DNA of 64,000 nt from Pseudofabraea citricarpa (Eukaryota > Ascomycota > Leotiomycetes > Helotiales > Dermateaceae). Position 1 is the first letter of the stretch. The number at the start of each line of letters is the position of its first letter. Below are positions 54,618 to 64,000 of this stretch, piece after piece. The notes under the pieces were generated by a model, which was given only the letters and a program-made list of their open reading frames with translations, made no database searches and was not told the origin of the DNA. The stretch covers positions 1,500,501 through 1,564,500 of the forward strand of contig JAPWGK010000001.1 of the NCBI GenBank assembly GCA_029641185.1, written 5' to 3'. Both the position numbers and the translations under genes were made by a program.

Positions 54618-55317
54618 TGTTTGAAGTTTGATGACAGATTTCTATTATTAATATTTATGAATACTTCATTTTCAGTTATCTTGGTGGACCCGGATTATCC
54701 CATAGAGCGGTGCTCGCTACACGTTTTAGTGTGGCCAATCACTTACATCAGAAGCATGCTCTGAAGCAGTGTTATGCCTAATGTTTATGGCACCGACGCT
54801 AAAACGTGCAACCACCGCTCAAGGGGATAAACCAAGGTAGGATTCCTCCTCCTCGCTTCTCCCCCCTCCCTCCATATCTCCTAGGCCATCAGATAAGGAA
54901 CTCCACGTATAGGTCCATCAAGTCCTCGGAAGACACAAAGCACCAGTGTATATCTTCTGATTCGGCGATACGCAAGTTGGGTTAAATAAGATGCCGCAGA
55001 CGGGGAGCGGCAAGGACCGCAAGGTTAAGAAACATATCCTGCGTAATATTGCTGTGAGGCTTCTTGAAGGGGTATGAGCGCGTATATAAGAGAGTGGTTT
55101 TATCCATTATCGTCTTTTGGATTGGGATATAGAAGGAGACGAGGAGGATATCTATTTCTTTCAATGTTTGTGTTTAAGATGAAAGGAAAGAGGGAAGCGG
55201 GAAAAGTTTTAGCTGAAGAGTCCTTTTTTGAGATGATTTCTCGATTTTGTTAAGTTTTGATTTTGGAGATAAATGAGGTGGATAGACTTTTGATATTCGT
55301 TTAACATACATACAGAC
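54618..55317. other. Spacer, tRNA-Gly / Nudix pseudogene
   Basis: 700 bases with a C/T-rich block at 54845-54885. No gene seen. Confidence 0.4.
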
Positions 55318-55947
55318 ATGCCTAGTATACATATTTCTTCAATGCCAAAGGGCTTGACCCAGTTGCAAATGTCTATTCACGCGCCCTCGCTGGCCGACCT
55401 CCCAATCCTTCGAGAAGATGTCCGCACCGCCTACCCAGACATTACCGACATCATCGTTGGGCCGTTTGTGATCACTCCTCCGGCTACCACGCGCGACAAA
55501 ACCACAATTCCCCGAGTGTTGCTCCTTCATCGACCCCTGACGACGCCGCCTGACCAGTATCCCGGAGCTTGGGATTTTCCTGGTGGGCGATTCGAGACGA
55601 GCGACGAGATGATGGTGGATGCTATCGTGCGAGAAGTCCTGGAGGAGACCGGCTTGCATGTCAGCAAGATTGCAGCTTTCGTTGAGATCAACTACTGGAC
55701 TAAGCCGAAGTACCCTGAGAGGAAGTGGGGGTAGTTTTGTTTCGTCGTGGAGGTTGAAGAGCAGGATGGGTTGAGGGAGGAGGAGTTCAAGACGATTTCT
55801 ATCAAGCTGTCACCGGATGAGCATGATGACTTCTACTGGGCCAAGAAGGAAGAAGTAAAGAATGGCCTGGAAGGTGGCAAGGGCCCGTTCGTGTTCATTG
55901 GAAATGATCAAGGAGCGATAGTCTCCGAGTCATTTTCCAAGCTGTGA
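55318..55947 (+). pseudogene. Nudix hydrolase gene interrupted by one in-frame TAG
   Basis: The frame from ATG 55318 to TGA 55945-55947 has 209 codons and a single internal stop, TAG at 55732-55734. Both sides are in the same frame and read as one Nudix protein (NYWTKPKYPERKWG before, FCFVVEVEEQDG after). The Nudix box is GGRFETSDEMMVDAIVREVL then EETGL. It has the REV-EE-G core, with one residue more than usual between the G and the first E. Nudix enzymes cleave nucleoside diphosphate-X compounds. No GT...AG intron of normal size would remove the stop. TGG-to-TAG or CAG-to-TAG fits a RIP-type change. The following TTT does not match the known readthrough context (CTA). Confidence 0.75.
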
Positions 55948-56940
55948 GATATGCATTCTTGCTCGTCTGGAGTCTGGACGAACTTCCGAAGCTCTATAGA
56001 GCGTATCATGCGTGCTCTAAAGAATGCAGAGTCGAAACCAGTCACGGGTCGTGATTTGATCATGATATATGTGATTAGGATCGTTCCGAGATCCTTTGAA
56101 TCTTTTGCTACCCAGAATGCTCTTAATTAGCCTTCTTTTGCCTTGACCCGTAATTTAACTAGGTACGGTTAAAATGGCAGTAACTTGCATAGCTGCCAGA
56201 ATTGACTTTGACTCGCAAGTGGAGGAAGAAGTTCGAACAGCAGCCAAACCATCCCTTCTTGGGCCGCATGGCTGCTGATATCTACCACCCTCTAATCCCC
56301 GGCCCCTCTCCGACTGGCTTATATCTGAAATCCAGATTCAGCTTACTGATTGACTTCTGCTTTTGCTCTCATGCATAACCGGTGGCTGGCTGCAGAGTCC
56401 GCCTCACTCTTCCAAACACTGTATCAACCTGAGGCTCTGCACCAAACAACATGCGGGGCCTATAAAAAACAAGATTTCGACTCCGTGTGGTCTGATAATT
56501 ATTCCCTTGATAGCTCGGAGGCTATCTTCTACAAACCTAAAGCAATCGAGTGCCTCGAGTGTCCACTACACAATGCAATCCAATGATTCTGAAGCTGTTT
56601 CTGACAATTTCGTCTCCTTCTCGGGCTTCAGAGGAACAAGACTTGTGCCGATTCTGTCAGAGCCCCATAAAAAGCCAACTTTCGCATCGAATATAGCGGC
56701 AAAGGGTTCAGCTTCTCGTGTGGAATGTCTTTGGGTCTCGAGTTGTCTCCACCTTCCTTAGGACTCTTGCTTCCAGAAGATTTCGCTTTGACTTGTGTGT
56801 GTGCGTCGCACTTTATCTTGGCGAGGGGGAGGCTCGTCTGTCGAGATAGTCCGAAGAGGATTGAAGTTTCCTATTGGTGGTATAGCGCTAGCTCTAGCTG
56901 ATATGCCATACGCGTGACACTTAGAGTGTTATATTGATTT
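55948..56940. other. Intergenic; weak coding hints only
   Basis: About 1 kb. Short frames at 56350-56761 (plus), including LCRFCQSP in one frame and a 75-codon open stretch in another up to about 56900, might be pieces of a decayed or multi-exon gene. I could not join them with credible splice sites. Confidence 0.3.
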
Positions 56941-57978
56941 TCAAACCGGCCTCGCTGGCTTCTTTGATCCTTGAAATTTCGGGCACCATTGAAGAAGTAG
57001 AGCTGACGGTTGCTGAAAGTCGAAAGATTGCCCCCGATGAGTTTCAGCGTATTCTGGAGTTGACTCACTCCGAGGCTGTTGTGGAGCGTCTTTATCTTTA
57101 CGAACCAACTTTTTCGAGGCTAGAGAAGTGGGTGGCGACAATGAACTTGGGAGGGATTCGAGTCCAATTGCTCTGATCTTTTCTAATATTTCGTTGGTAG
57201 GCCGGTTCAATAAATCAGACGTACGATAGTTTTCCACAGCCAAGAGCAGTAGTGCTCGCAAGGTAAAATTCGCATCATTTCCGCCAATATGACAGCCTTG
57301 GACATCAAGCCCGAGCTTTGCCAGAAGTTCTTTCAGGCGGAATGTGGTTACTTTGGGAGCCTTGTCCTGCCCACTTCGTGATCTGAAAATCGATTTTGCT
57401 GCGTCTATGGTGTCAATATAGCCCACAATCGAACTGTCAAAATCGAACCCAAGGGATCGTAGTACTAGGCAGTCTCCGTTGAGCGAGTGACCGACCAGCA
57501 CAATGTTGCGGGATCGATCAAGTAGTTTCTCCATGGAGGTCAAAAGATCAGCAAGCTGGTCAAGCCAGATTGTTTCTCCAAAGAAAAATCTCCGATCAAT
57601 GCGTCTCCTATAAGACGGACATTCTCCAAAACCGAAATTATATGTCGCTAGCCCTTCTTTTGACGAAGTTGAAAGGAGATTCCTAGGATCAAAGATTGAT
57701 ATTCCGGCCTGGGCATATATGTCTCTGCTGTTGAAGCTGCCTGATGCAGCATGAGACTTAATTTTCTCGCCGTTCTCAAAGTCGAAACAAACAAATAAAG
57801 CGTCTGCGTATTTATTATCGCTCGTTGCATTCGAAATATTACCCATGAGCGGGAGGCCCACTATAGAGAAGCGTCAGTATACATGGATAAAAGTAGAATG
57901 GTATTGTGTCTTACACGCTACACGGAAAAGGTGCTCAAATTCTGAGCGGGATTTGAGGGTCTTCTTTGGATCCATCAT
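56941..57978 (-). CDS. Gfd2/YDR514C-like DEDDh exonuclease-domain protein
   Basis: Predicted 327 residues from exons 57978-57915 and 57860-56941. The intron 57914-57861 (GTAAGA...CTATAG) keeps phase 1 and gives RVALGLPLMGN. The fold is RNase H-like 3'-5' exonuclease. FVCFDFE supplies the first D and E, VGHSLNGDCLVLRSLGFDF the second D, and CHIGGNDANFTLRALL the H and last D. All five DEDDh residues are therefore in place. Proteins of this fungal family are related to yeast Gfd2 and YDR514C, whose roles are not well settled. The C-terminal ~75 residues are disordered and Ser/Pro-rich. Many paralogues occur in Leotiomycetes and relatives (established in general terms; not checked here). Confidence 0.72.
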
Positions 57979-58764
57979 GGCAGATTGACTAGACGAATGG
58001 TAGGGTGTGGAGAGAACTGCGTGTTGAAACAGGTACCAAAGATGTTATTTAAGGGTTGTCAGTCGTGTTGGGGATGTGAATCATTTCGCGTGATCCGAGA
58101 GTTTTAATAGCGCGCAATAACTAGATTTCAGTTCACTTTACAACAGAGGGCGGTTGGTCACGTGAGATGGTATATGTTATGAGTCACTACTACGAGCTAT
58201 GCTTTTGAGAGACGGCATTTAGGAAAAATTACCTCGTCCGTCATTTTCAATGCTTTTGAAATGTTATACACACTCAATCACTACGCTCACTTGCTAAACG
58301 CACTTTTGGAGTTTCGGGGAAAGAAGCAGAGGAAGCACATGAATTAAGGCTAGTCTCCGGGGACTTTACTAATACCACTCAGCTCGTTTCGTATAGCTAA
58401 TTAAAAAGAGGTACCTGTGTTTACAGCAAGTTTGTTAGTAAACCGAAGTACCGATTTATACTTGAGTATAAGTAGACTAATATTTTGCTTATCAGAGCGT
58501 TATTTAGTATAAACAGGGTCTGCACGGCCTAGTAAATCTCTTGATCGTAAATATCTTATTATATAATGCTTTAGTCCTCGAGGCGCTAAATAACGCACCT
58601 GCTGATAGCGAGCAAAGATAGAAAAAGAGATACCTCCCTCCGCTTTTGGCTTGGGTCCACACATACCGTACCTGCCGTACCTGATACTACACCTGACCCA
58701 AACAAACTGCTTACATATGAAAATAGTCGACCTTGCTGCCAACAAACAAAGCAAACACTTTCCA
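57979..58764. other. Intergenic, no gene seen
   Basis: Upstream of the exonuclease-like gene. AT-rich from 58370. No RNA or coding feature before the tRNA-like locus. Confidence 0.4.
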
Positions 58765-58855
58765 GCCGGGGTGGTGTGACTGGTAGCATACCAGAAGTAG
58801 TGGTGGCCCTAAGATCCGCTTCTGGAGGAGGGTGGTTCGATTCCCCCCCCTGGCA
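58765..58855 (+). tRNA. tRNA-like gene with 18-base insertion in the anticodon loop; identity unclear
   Basis: The cloverleaf is strong. Acceptor GCCGGGG pairs with CCCTGGC (one G-T) followed by A. The D arm is GTGT-GACTGGTA-GCAT, the anticodon stem CCAGA/TCTGG and the T arm GGTGG-TTCGATT-CCCCC with one mismatch. A T8 terminator follows at 58877-58884. The anticodon loop region is 25 bases (58796-58820) instead of 7, as with an 18-base intron. However, position 33 would be G and the anticodon cannot be named. The anticodon stem can extend by two more pairs (CCAGAAG/CTTCTGG). It may be an intron-bearing variant or a tRNA-derived gene with another role. Confidence 0.5.
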
Positions 58856-58876
58856 ACCAATTCTTGCTTGCTTATA

Positions 58877-58884
58877 TTTTTTTT
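58877..58884 (+). terminator. Pol III terminator (T8)
   Basis: Run of eight T 22 bases after the tRNA-like gene, in the position expected for RNA polymerase III stop. Confidence 0.6.
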
Positions 58885-59348
58885 CTTCTAAGCTTCCTTA
58901 ATTATATCATCAGGTTCTTTTTATTTGAGAATAAGTAATTAATGACTGCTAATTATTTGATTCCACTTTTGCCAATCTTCCTTTTTATTCTGCATCCTGT
59001 TGGATTCTTTTTAATCTTTTTTGACCCGGTGGTTATTGGAGGCTTGCCGAGCGAGGGCTGTGTTTTGTTAGCAACAGTTTGTTCCAGAAGGAAGTTGGCG
59101 GACAGTCTCGTGCCTGCTTCATTCCATTACCGCACCACTTCCCTCCAATTCATGCACCAGGCCCTCAAACCCAATGAGCACAAAACAAATACTCGCAGCA
59201 TGAGGGCGAACCCACACGGACGGACAAGGTTTGTCTCTGGCTTTACAGAGTTACGAAGTTTGCTAATGAGAGGTTAGATAGCATGTTCCTTTCAATCATC
59301 CTGAGAATCAAACTGCCAGGCAAAGCCAGCTCTCCTACGACGAGTAGA
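58885..59348. other. Intergenic, no gene called
   Basis: An open frame at 58942-59277 has no domain or codon pattern to support it. Confidence 0.35.
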
Positions 59349-59629
59349 CCCTCTCTGGCTATTAGATCTATAGTCGCTGAACTCTTCGTTCCTATCTGAC
59401 TCGACGCTACCTCAGCGCCAGCTCTCCCTCCCAGGACATGGGGGTCCTCTCTGGCTGTTAGAGCCAGAATCTCTGAACTCTTCGTTCCGATCTGACTCGA
59501 CGCTACCTCCTAGGACAAGGGGATCCGCTCTGGCTATTGGAACCCGAATCGCTGAACTCTTCGTTAGAGATCCTCTCTAGCTATTAGAGCCCGAATCGCT
59601 GAAGTCTTTGTTCCGATCTGACTCGACGT
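59349..59629. repeat. Tandem repeat, four copies
   Basis: Units begin with CCTCTCTGGCTATTAGAG-type sequence at 59349, 59445, 59524 and 59571. They carry GCTGAACTCTTCGTT and, in three of four copies, ATCTGACTCGACG. Spacing is irregular (96, 79, 47 bases). Confidence 0.75.
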
Positions 59630-60999
59630 ATAATATTACCTACAACCATCTCGCTTATACCAGGGCTCTCTATACCACTAGTACGAACTTCAGTCCTCCG
59701 GAATATCTCAATATACGAGCCTGATGTTAATACCTGGTTTCCGTGGCGATTTTCTGAATATATGGTATTAGGACTTTACACGGTAATAGGCCTAAAATCA
59801 AGAGCTACTTTAGGGATAGTTTAATCACAAGTAATCTCAGATAAATTACTTCTCGCTTATATCTACGATATCAGGCGTACTTCGTTTTACAGGGCTATTT
59901 ATAAATACTTAATCGGAGAAGGCGTCTATATAACAGTAAACAGAAGTATTCGACGAAGAAGTATTTACGAGAGCCTGGAAGGGGATAAGATCGTAGCAAA
60001 TATAAACGCAGACTCGAAACTTAGGGAGTTAAGGTAGCTGAATAATAAAATAGCCGTTTAACCTATAGTCGTAATAATAATAGTATAATAGGGAAGGATA
60101 GCAAGGGTGGTTACGAAGAGCTCCTGGAGCGTAACCAAATTAGTAAACTCACTTCCTGTGTCAGACGTTAATATCAAATCAAGGCTTGAAACTACAAAGT
60201 CAAATTTGGTCGTACCCCCTATCATAGCGTATATGCACCCGGCGAGTATCACAGTCCCATTAATTCGGCGGGTCGATACTACACCTTTTTTGCTATCGAT
60301 CTCTCTGCAGCTAGCGAAACTGGAATCAATTGCTGAAGCGGGCCGTGATGCAGCGTTACCCTTTGCGCACCCTAGCAAAGTTGCCTACCCCGAAGGTATA
60401 CAGCAGCATAATGGGGAAGGATGGCAAGGGTGGTTACGAAGAGCTCCTGGAGCGCAACCCACAGTCGCAATAACAGCAGCATAATGGGGAAACTTTAATC
60501 CTTTTCGGAACGTCTCGACAGACGAGCCTGATATTGATCCAAGAGCTAGAGCGAATCTGCTCGTCATCAGAGAGCTGACGCTATACCACCAATAGGAATC
60601 TTCAGGCCGTTGGTCTTGGAGATGTGGAGGGGGAAGAAGAAGAGGGGAGGGGAACCTTGCAGTGCTTGTCTTGTATTCACAGAAATTTTGAAAATCCTAA
60701 CAATATATAAAGGCGTTATAATTAATGAAAACTTGGTAGGTTTCTCTGACTACCACACTAATAGCCTCAAAGTCGATTATCTGGCCCGTGATGAGGAGAA
60801 CCTCGCTGTATTACTTCTTTGCTCTTCGAAAACAACTTCTTGTGGCACTCCTCGTTAGTCAAGATGAGATCCAAATCGGTGTTAGTGATGACAACTTTTG
60901 CGACTCTGGGCACTATTAGTGGGCAGCTTCTAATGGAGATACCATACTGGCATAGGGGATCATTGGCAGGTTGTTCGCTACGCTCGATATATATAATTA
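59630..60999. other. Degraded, RIP-like region
   Basis: AT-rich with TATA-like strings at 59640-60060, then direct repeats (listed separately) and small frames on both strands at 60058-60567. I do not call a gene. Confidence 0.45.
60066..60491. repeat. Direct repeats with one-sided transition changes
   Basis: The ~60-base copy at 60400-60459 (GGGTGGTTACGAAGAGCTCC core) matches 60075-60136. The extra 5' segment at 60461-60491 matches 60066-60093. Where copies differ, the 60066-60136 copy has T for C or A for G throughout; I found no transversions in the aligned part. Confidence 0.7.
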
Positions 61000-62188
61000 C
61001 TAAACTATAATAACAACCACAACCAGTGATAGTATAATAGCACCATAACCGATATTTCTCTTACTCGCGGCTCCTTCAAATTCAGCTGGAGAAGATGGAG
61101 CAGCATTTCCAGAACCCTCAGAGATTGTTGTCCTGTTGGAAGGAAGCATGTTGCTCAAAACATTTGGACTTCCTGGTGCATCTTGAGTGAAGCGCGAATT
61201 GAAACCAATGACAGCCTTGGCTTTGTTGTAGCTTGCTACATCAAGAGGAAGTGGTGTGCTTGTAACGAAGAAGTTGATACCTTCTTTGCATGGAGGAGTG
61301 GTGAGTGAACCTTTAGTGCTCGGTTAACTTATGCACACCAAAACAGGGTAATTGATACTTACCAGTATATGTATGCATCTCTTGTTCACCCAGTGCAGGG
61401 ACTAGTTGCGAAAATATAAGATCCTCAGTCTCTATGATCTTGCCAGGAACCTTGATATCCTCGGCCTTCTCCATTAGTCCCTTGACTAAATCAACAGTCT
61501 CGCCTGTCTCGGACATCTGGAACAAAACTGCAATAACTGCCAGGCTTTTATCTAAGATGATGTCAGCTAGTTTTGGTATAATCCTCTTAGATCTATTACC
61601 TTCCGCCTGGTGGACCATGTGCATCTCTAGAGGAAAGTATTCTCCATTAATTGTGTGCTCGCTTGGAGTATGGAAGTGAAATTGAACTAGTTCGTAACTG
61701 CAACCCAATGTTAACTTTACACTTTGAAACTCCAGATATATTTCACCACTTACGATTTGCCATTGACTTCCGTGCTTGCCCCTTTACCATCCATGAGAAC
61801 CTCGATTGTAGAACCCAAATTTTCGTAAAATACTGTCTGCGTGTCTGGAATGGTAATCTGGAGGGATCCTGGAGCAAGGATGGTCGATGTCTCGTTCGTG
61901 AGATCTATAGGTGACTGGACAGTTCCTGTGGCGCATAGAGTATTGTTCTCGGACAAAGCTGCCCATTGAGTTCTAGAAATTTTCAGCCTAATTCAATGCA
62001 CATACTGAAAGCTTTACTTACGGGCCAGCCATAGTAGTACCAATATATCCAAACTCAGATACCTTCACAGTGTCCCCAGAGACGAGCTGTCTCTTATGAA
62101 AGCTGGTTCCATGAGCGCAAGATGCACTTGTTTGAGGGACCAGAGTTGAAAGAGAGAGAACAATAGTGTAAAGTGATAGAGAAAACAT
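61000..62188 (-). CDS. Alpha carbonic anhydrase, secreted, probable GPI anchor
   Basis: Predicted 327 residues from exons 62188-62022, 61972-61754, 61697-61600, 61551-61363 and 61310-61000. Lengths sum to 984 and all phases agree. It converts CO2 and water to bicarbonate and a proton. The zinc ligands are two histidines in [11 protein letters not shown] and one in [17 protein letters not shown] is the conserved substrate-pocket loop, formed exactly at the last splice. VQSPIDL and the N-terminal signal peptide ([17 protein letters not shown]) fit a secreted alpha-type enzyme. The C-terminus is SerPro-rich, then a short hydrophobic tail ([12 protein letters not shown]), which suggests a GPI anchor or membrane tether. 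The intron 61599-61552 is 48 bases and stays open. Confidence 0.93.
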
Positions 62189-62416
62189 GATGGACAAGAT
62201 CAACTTGTTTAGAATATAAGTTGGCGAGAACCTGTTGAAATGTTGATAGATTTTATGAGAGTGAGAGAAGATGCGAGGAACTGGTTTATTCGAAAGAGGT
62301 CAAGTTCAGCTACTTATGTCTTTTGATCAGGTAGTTGACCTCGAGTCGAAATCCTAATCTGCGCCAGAAGTAACAATGAAATCGTGGCCAAGAGATTGAG
62401 AGAATGGTTGTCTTGC
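62189..62416. other. Upstream region of the carbonic anhydrase
   Basis: Presumed promoter. No TATA box I would trust. Confidence 0.35.
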
Positions 62417-62582
62417 AGCCAAGTAAAATTCAAGATGTAAGATCTTTCAGAGACAATGAAAATGTATTCTGGCTTGGAAGCCAAGTAAAATCCGAGATGC
62501 AGAATCTCTGAATGGGGACGAAAGTATATTCTGGCTTTCTTGGAGCCAAGTAAAATCTAAGATACAAGATCTCTGAGGGGGA
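62417..62582. repeat. Tandem repeat of ~63 bases, about 2.7 copies
   Basis: AGCCAAGTAAAAT starts units at 62417, 62479 and 62544. Each continues into an AAGAT...GATCT-type stretch, and the first two end in GTATATTCTGGCTT-like sequence. Confidence 0.75.
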
Positions 62583-64000
62583 CAGAGAGGAAATCGGGCA
62601 TCTCAACCAAGGCCTGTGCAGAACCAGGATTGGAGGCCTGCTCAAACCCGAAGAAAGAGAGACACCAATGGAAAGCATTAACGACTCGATCAACTCGATA
62701 CCCGATGTAAGAATCCACCTCAAGTGCATCTGATCTGTCACCCATCATTTGAGATGCCTGTACTACTGTCTCTCCTTCGGACATGCTACAAGGCGAATCA
62801 TGCATCTCTTACGAAAATCGGCTGTAATCCGAAAGTATGTACCCACACCATACACAAGCGTTCACCTTGAGATAGAACTTTCGCTGGTGGCATAGGAAAA
62901 CCTGTGCTATCTGGATACCATAGCTCCAGGAATGCGATGAACTCGCTAGAATAGCTACCCGCAGACTTGGCATTTGAACATACGCAGCCTTGGCTTGTCC
63001 CACAGTTCCTTATTTTGTGTTCTCAACCCCACGATTTTACCATCGCCGAGAATTGTCTGTGCTTCTTGGATGTGGGAAAGCTATGAATTAACAAAGTCCT
63101 ATTATTGTTCCTGCCTTGGCCTTGACGAGTTTCTCTTTTAAGCGAAGCGATCTGGGGGGACCGATTAGGTACCAGTTGACGTTAAGCGAGCACATTTTGG
63201 AAACTGAGGCTGATCTTGGCACGCTTTTCCGGGGTGCCAATGAAACGCATTGATCTGAGTATTAAGCTCATGGGTCTCATCGTCCGCCAAAAGCCCTATT
63301 TCGGCTGAAGTATCCGTGCTAAGGCCTGTCAATGATAGGACGGCGTGCTTGGCTCTGGAGAAGGTCTGGACCACGATGGCCAGAGTCTGGCTGGGACTAC
63401 TTGATCTGGCCTCAAGCCACTGTATACATAAATGCTGCACTTAGTTTGAATCGACAAGGCAAGCCTTGAAATGTTCAGACTGGGCTGATCATGGAGCCAG
63501 GGCAAAGCAAGGGTTTGTACGGAGTAAATACGGACGGTTGCATCGCCAGATGCTGATATGATGAAGCATCTCCGCAAGACAAGGGTAGGAAGTGACATAA
63601 TTCATATGATAATCGGCATTCAAAGAAATCTGACGACTTCAGTTATTTCGATAATTAGAATCAAGGTGGCTTAGACTGACAACTGTCCACTAAGCTGATG
63701 ATAATGTATGTCGATTCCATGATTTTATTAATGGAAACCAATCATGACCAAACCCGATGGTCTTCCACTTCGGTATGAAACATGACGACTTTACCCCGAG
63801 CAGGAAACTGGTTTTTGGACCGATGGGTTTACTCCGTTGACAACCATCCCCAGTCTCACTCTAATTCTGGAGTTACGAAAGATTATCTGCTAATTACACA
63901 TTTTCTGAAGCACAATCGTCGCCCTATACTTTTCGCTTATCATCGCGGGGCAGACTGGCAGGGCAATATTACGGTTGATTATAGAGTTCCAAGTTTCACG
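62583..64000. other. Possible decayed gene remnants on the minus strand
   Basis: At 63598-63165 two overlapping minus-strand frames carry SASGDATVRIYSVQT (resembles the end of a WD40 blade) and, shifted, CIQWLEARSSSPSQT. At 62805-62557 another frame shares NAFHW with the first region (also at DNA level, CCAATG-AA-GCATT). No complete gene, start or splice set can be drawn. The right end is cut by the window. Confidence 0.25.

Noticed and set aside
60058..60484. Two overlapping 106-125 codon frames on opposite strands
   Set aside because: They lie within direct repeats and RIP-like sequence. Neither has a recognisable domain.

Overview
The window is nuclear DNA of a filamentous ascomycete (Pezizomycotina). 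The evidence is short spliceosomal introns (about 48-106 bases, GT...AG, CTAAY-like branch sites) and typical mould families: CFEM membrane protein, HET-domain protein, GPI-anchored PEBP, ENA sodium ATPase and a CE16-type esterase. AT-rich degraded repeats show only C-to-T and G-to-A changes, which suggests past repeat-induced point mutation (RIP). A Leotiomycete-like fungus is a guess from general look only. I rebuilt exon structures by hand and kept only joins whose reading phase and total length work out.

Layout: 1-8.4 kb holds the 3' end of a DBP5 RNA helicase, a CFEM/transmembrane protein, a 600-base inverted-repeat element with 9-base target duplications, a pyroglutamyl peptidase and an orphan gene. 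8.4-11.5 kb is gene-poor, with one odd tRNA-Arg. 11.5-22 kb carries an NmrA-like oxidoreductase, free methionine-R-sulfoxide reductase (with a 5-base exon), dienelactone hydrolase, a divergent protein kinase and an MFS transporter. 22-30.5 kb has the ENA P-type ATPase, a divergent CE16/GDSL esterase across an intergenic region rich in PacC-type hexamers, and an 8-exon PAQR protein. 31-43 kb has HET, PEBP, a small orphan, a PRISE-like reductase and an amino-acid permease. 43-52 kb has mitochondrial leucyl-tRNA synthetase, a DUF4267 protein and a PTR2 peptide transporter. 52-64 kb is accessory: a stop-riddled ORF, a duplicated tRNA-Gly flank, a Nudix gene with an in-frame stop, a DEDDh exonuclease-like gene, a tRNA-like locus, tandem repeats, an alpha carbonic anhydrase and decayed sequence.

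The gene content is mostly ordinary and does not form a biosynthetic cluster. Several genes relate to the cell surface and ion/pH environment (ENA ATPase, alpha carbonic anhydrase, peptide, amino-acid and MFS transporters, CFEM and PAQR proteins), but that grouping is inference. The strongest unusual signals are the PacC-site cluster upstream of ENA, the micro-exons, the 600-base element, the RIP-like relics and the tRNA-linked duplication. I found no clearly new multi-gene system.
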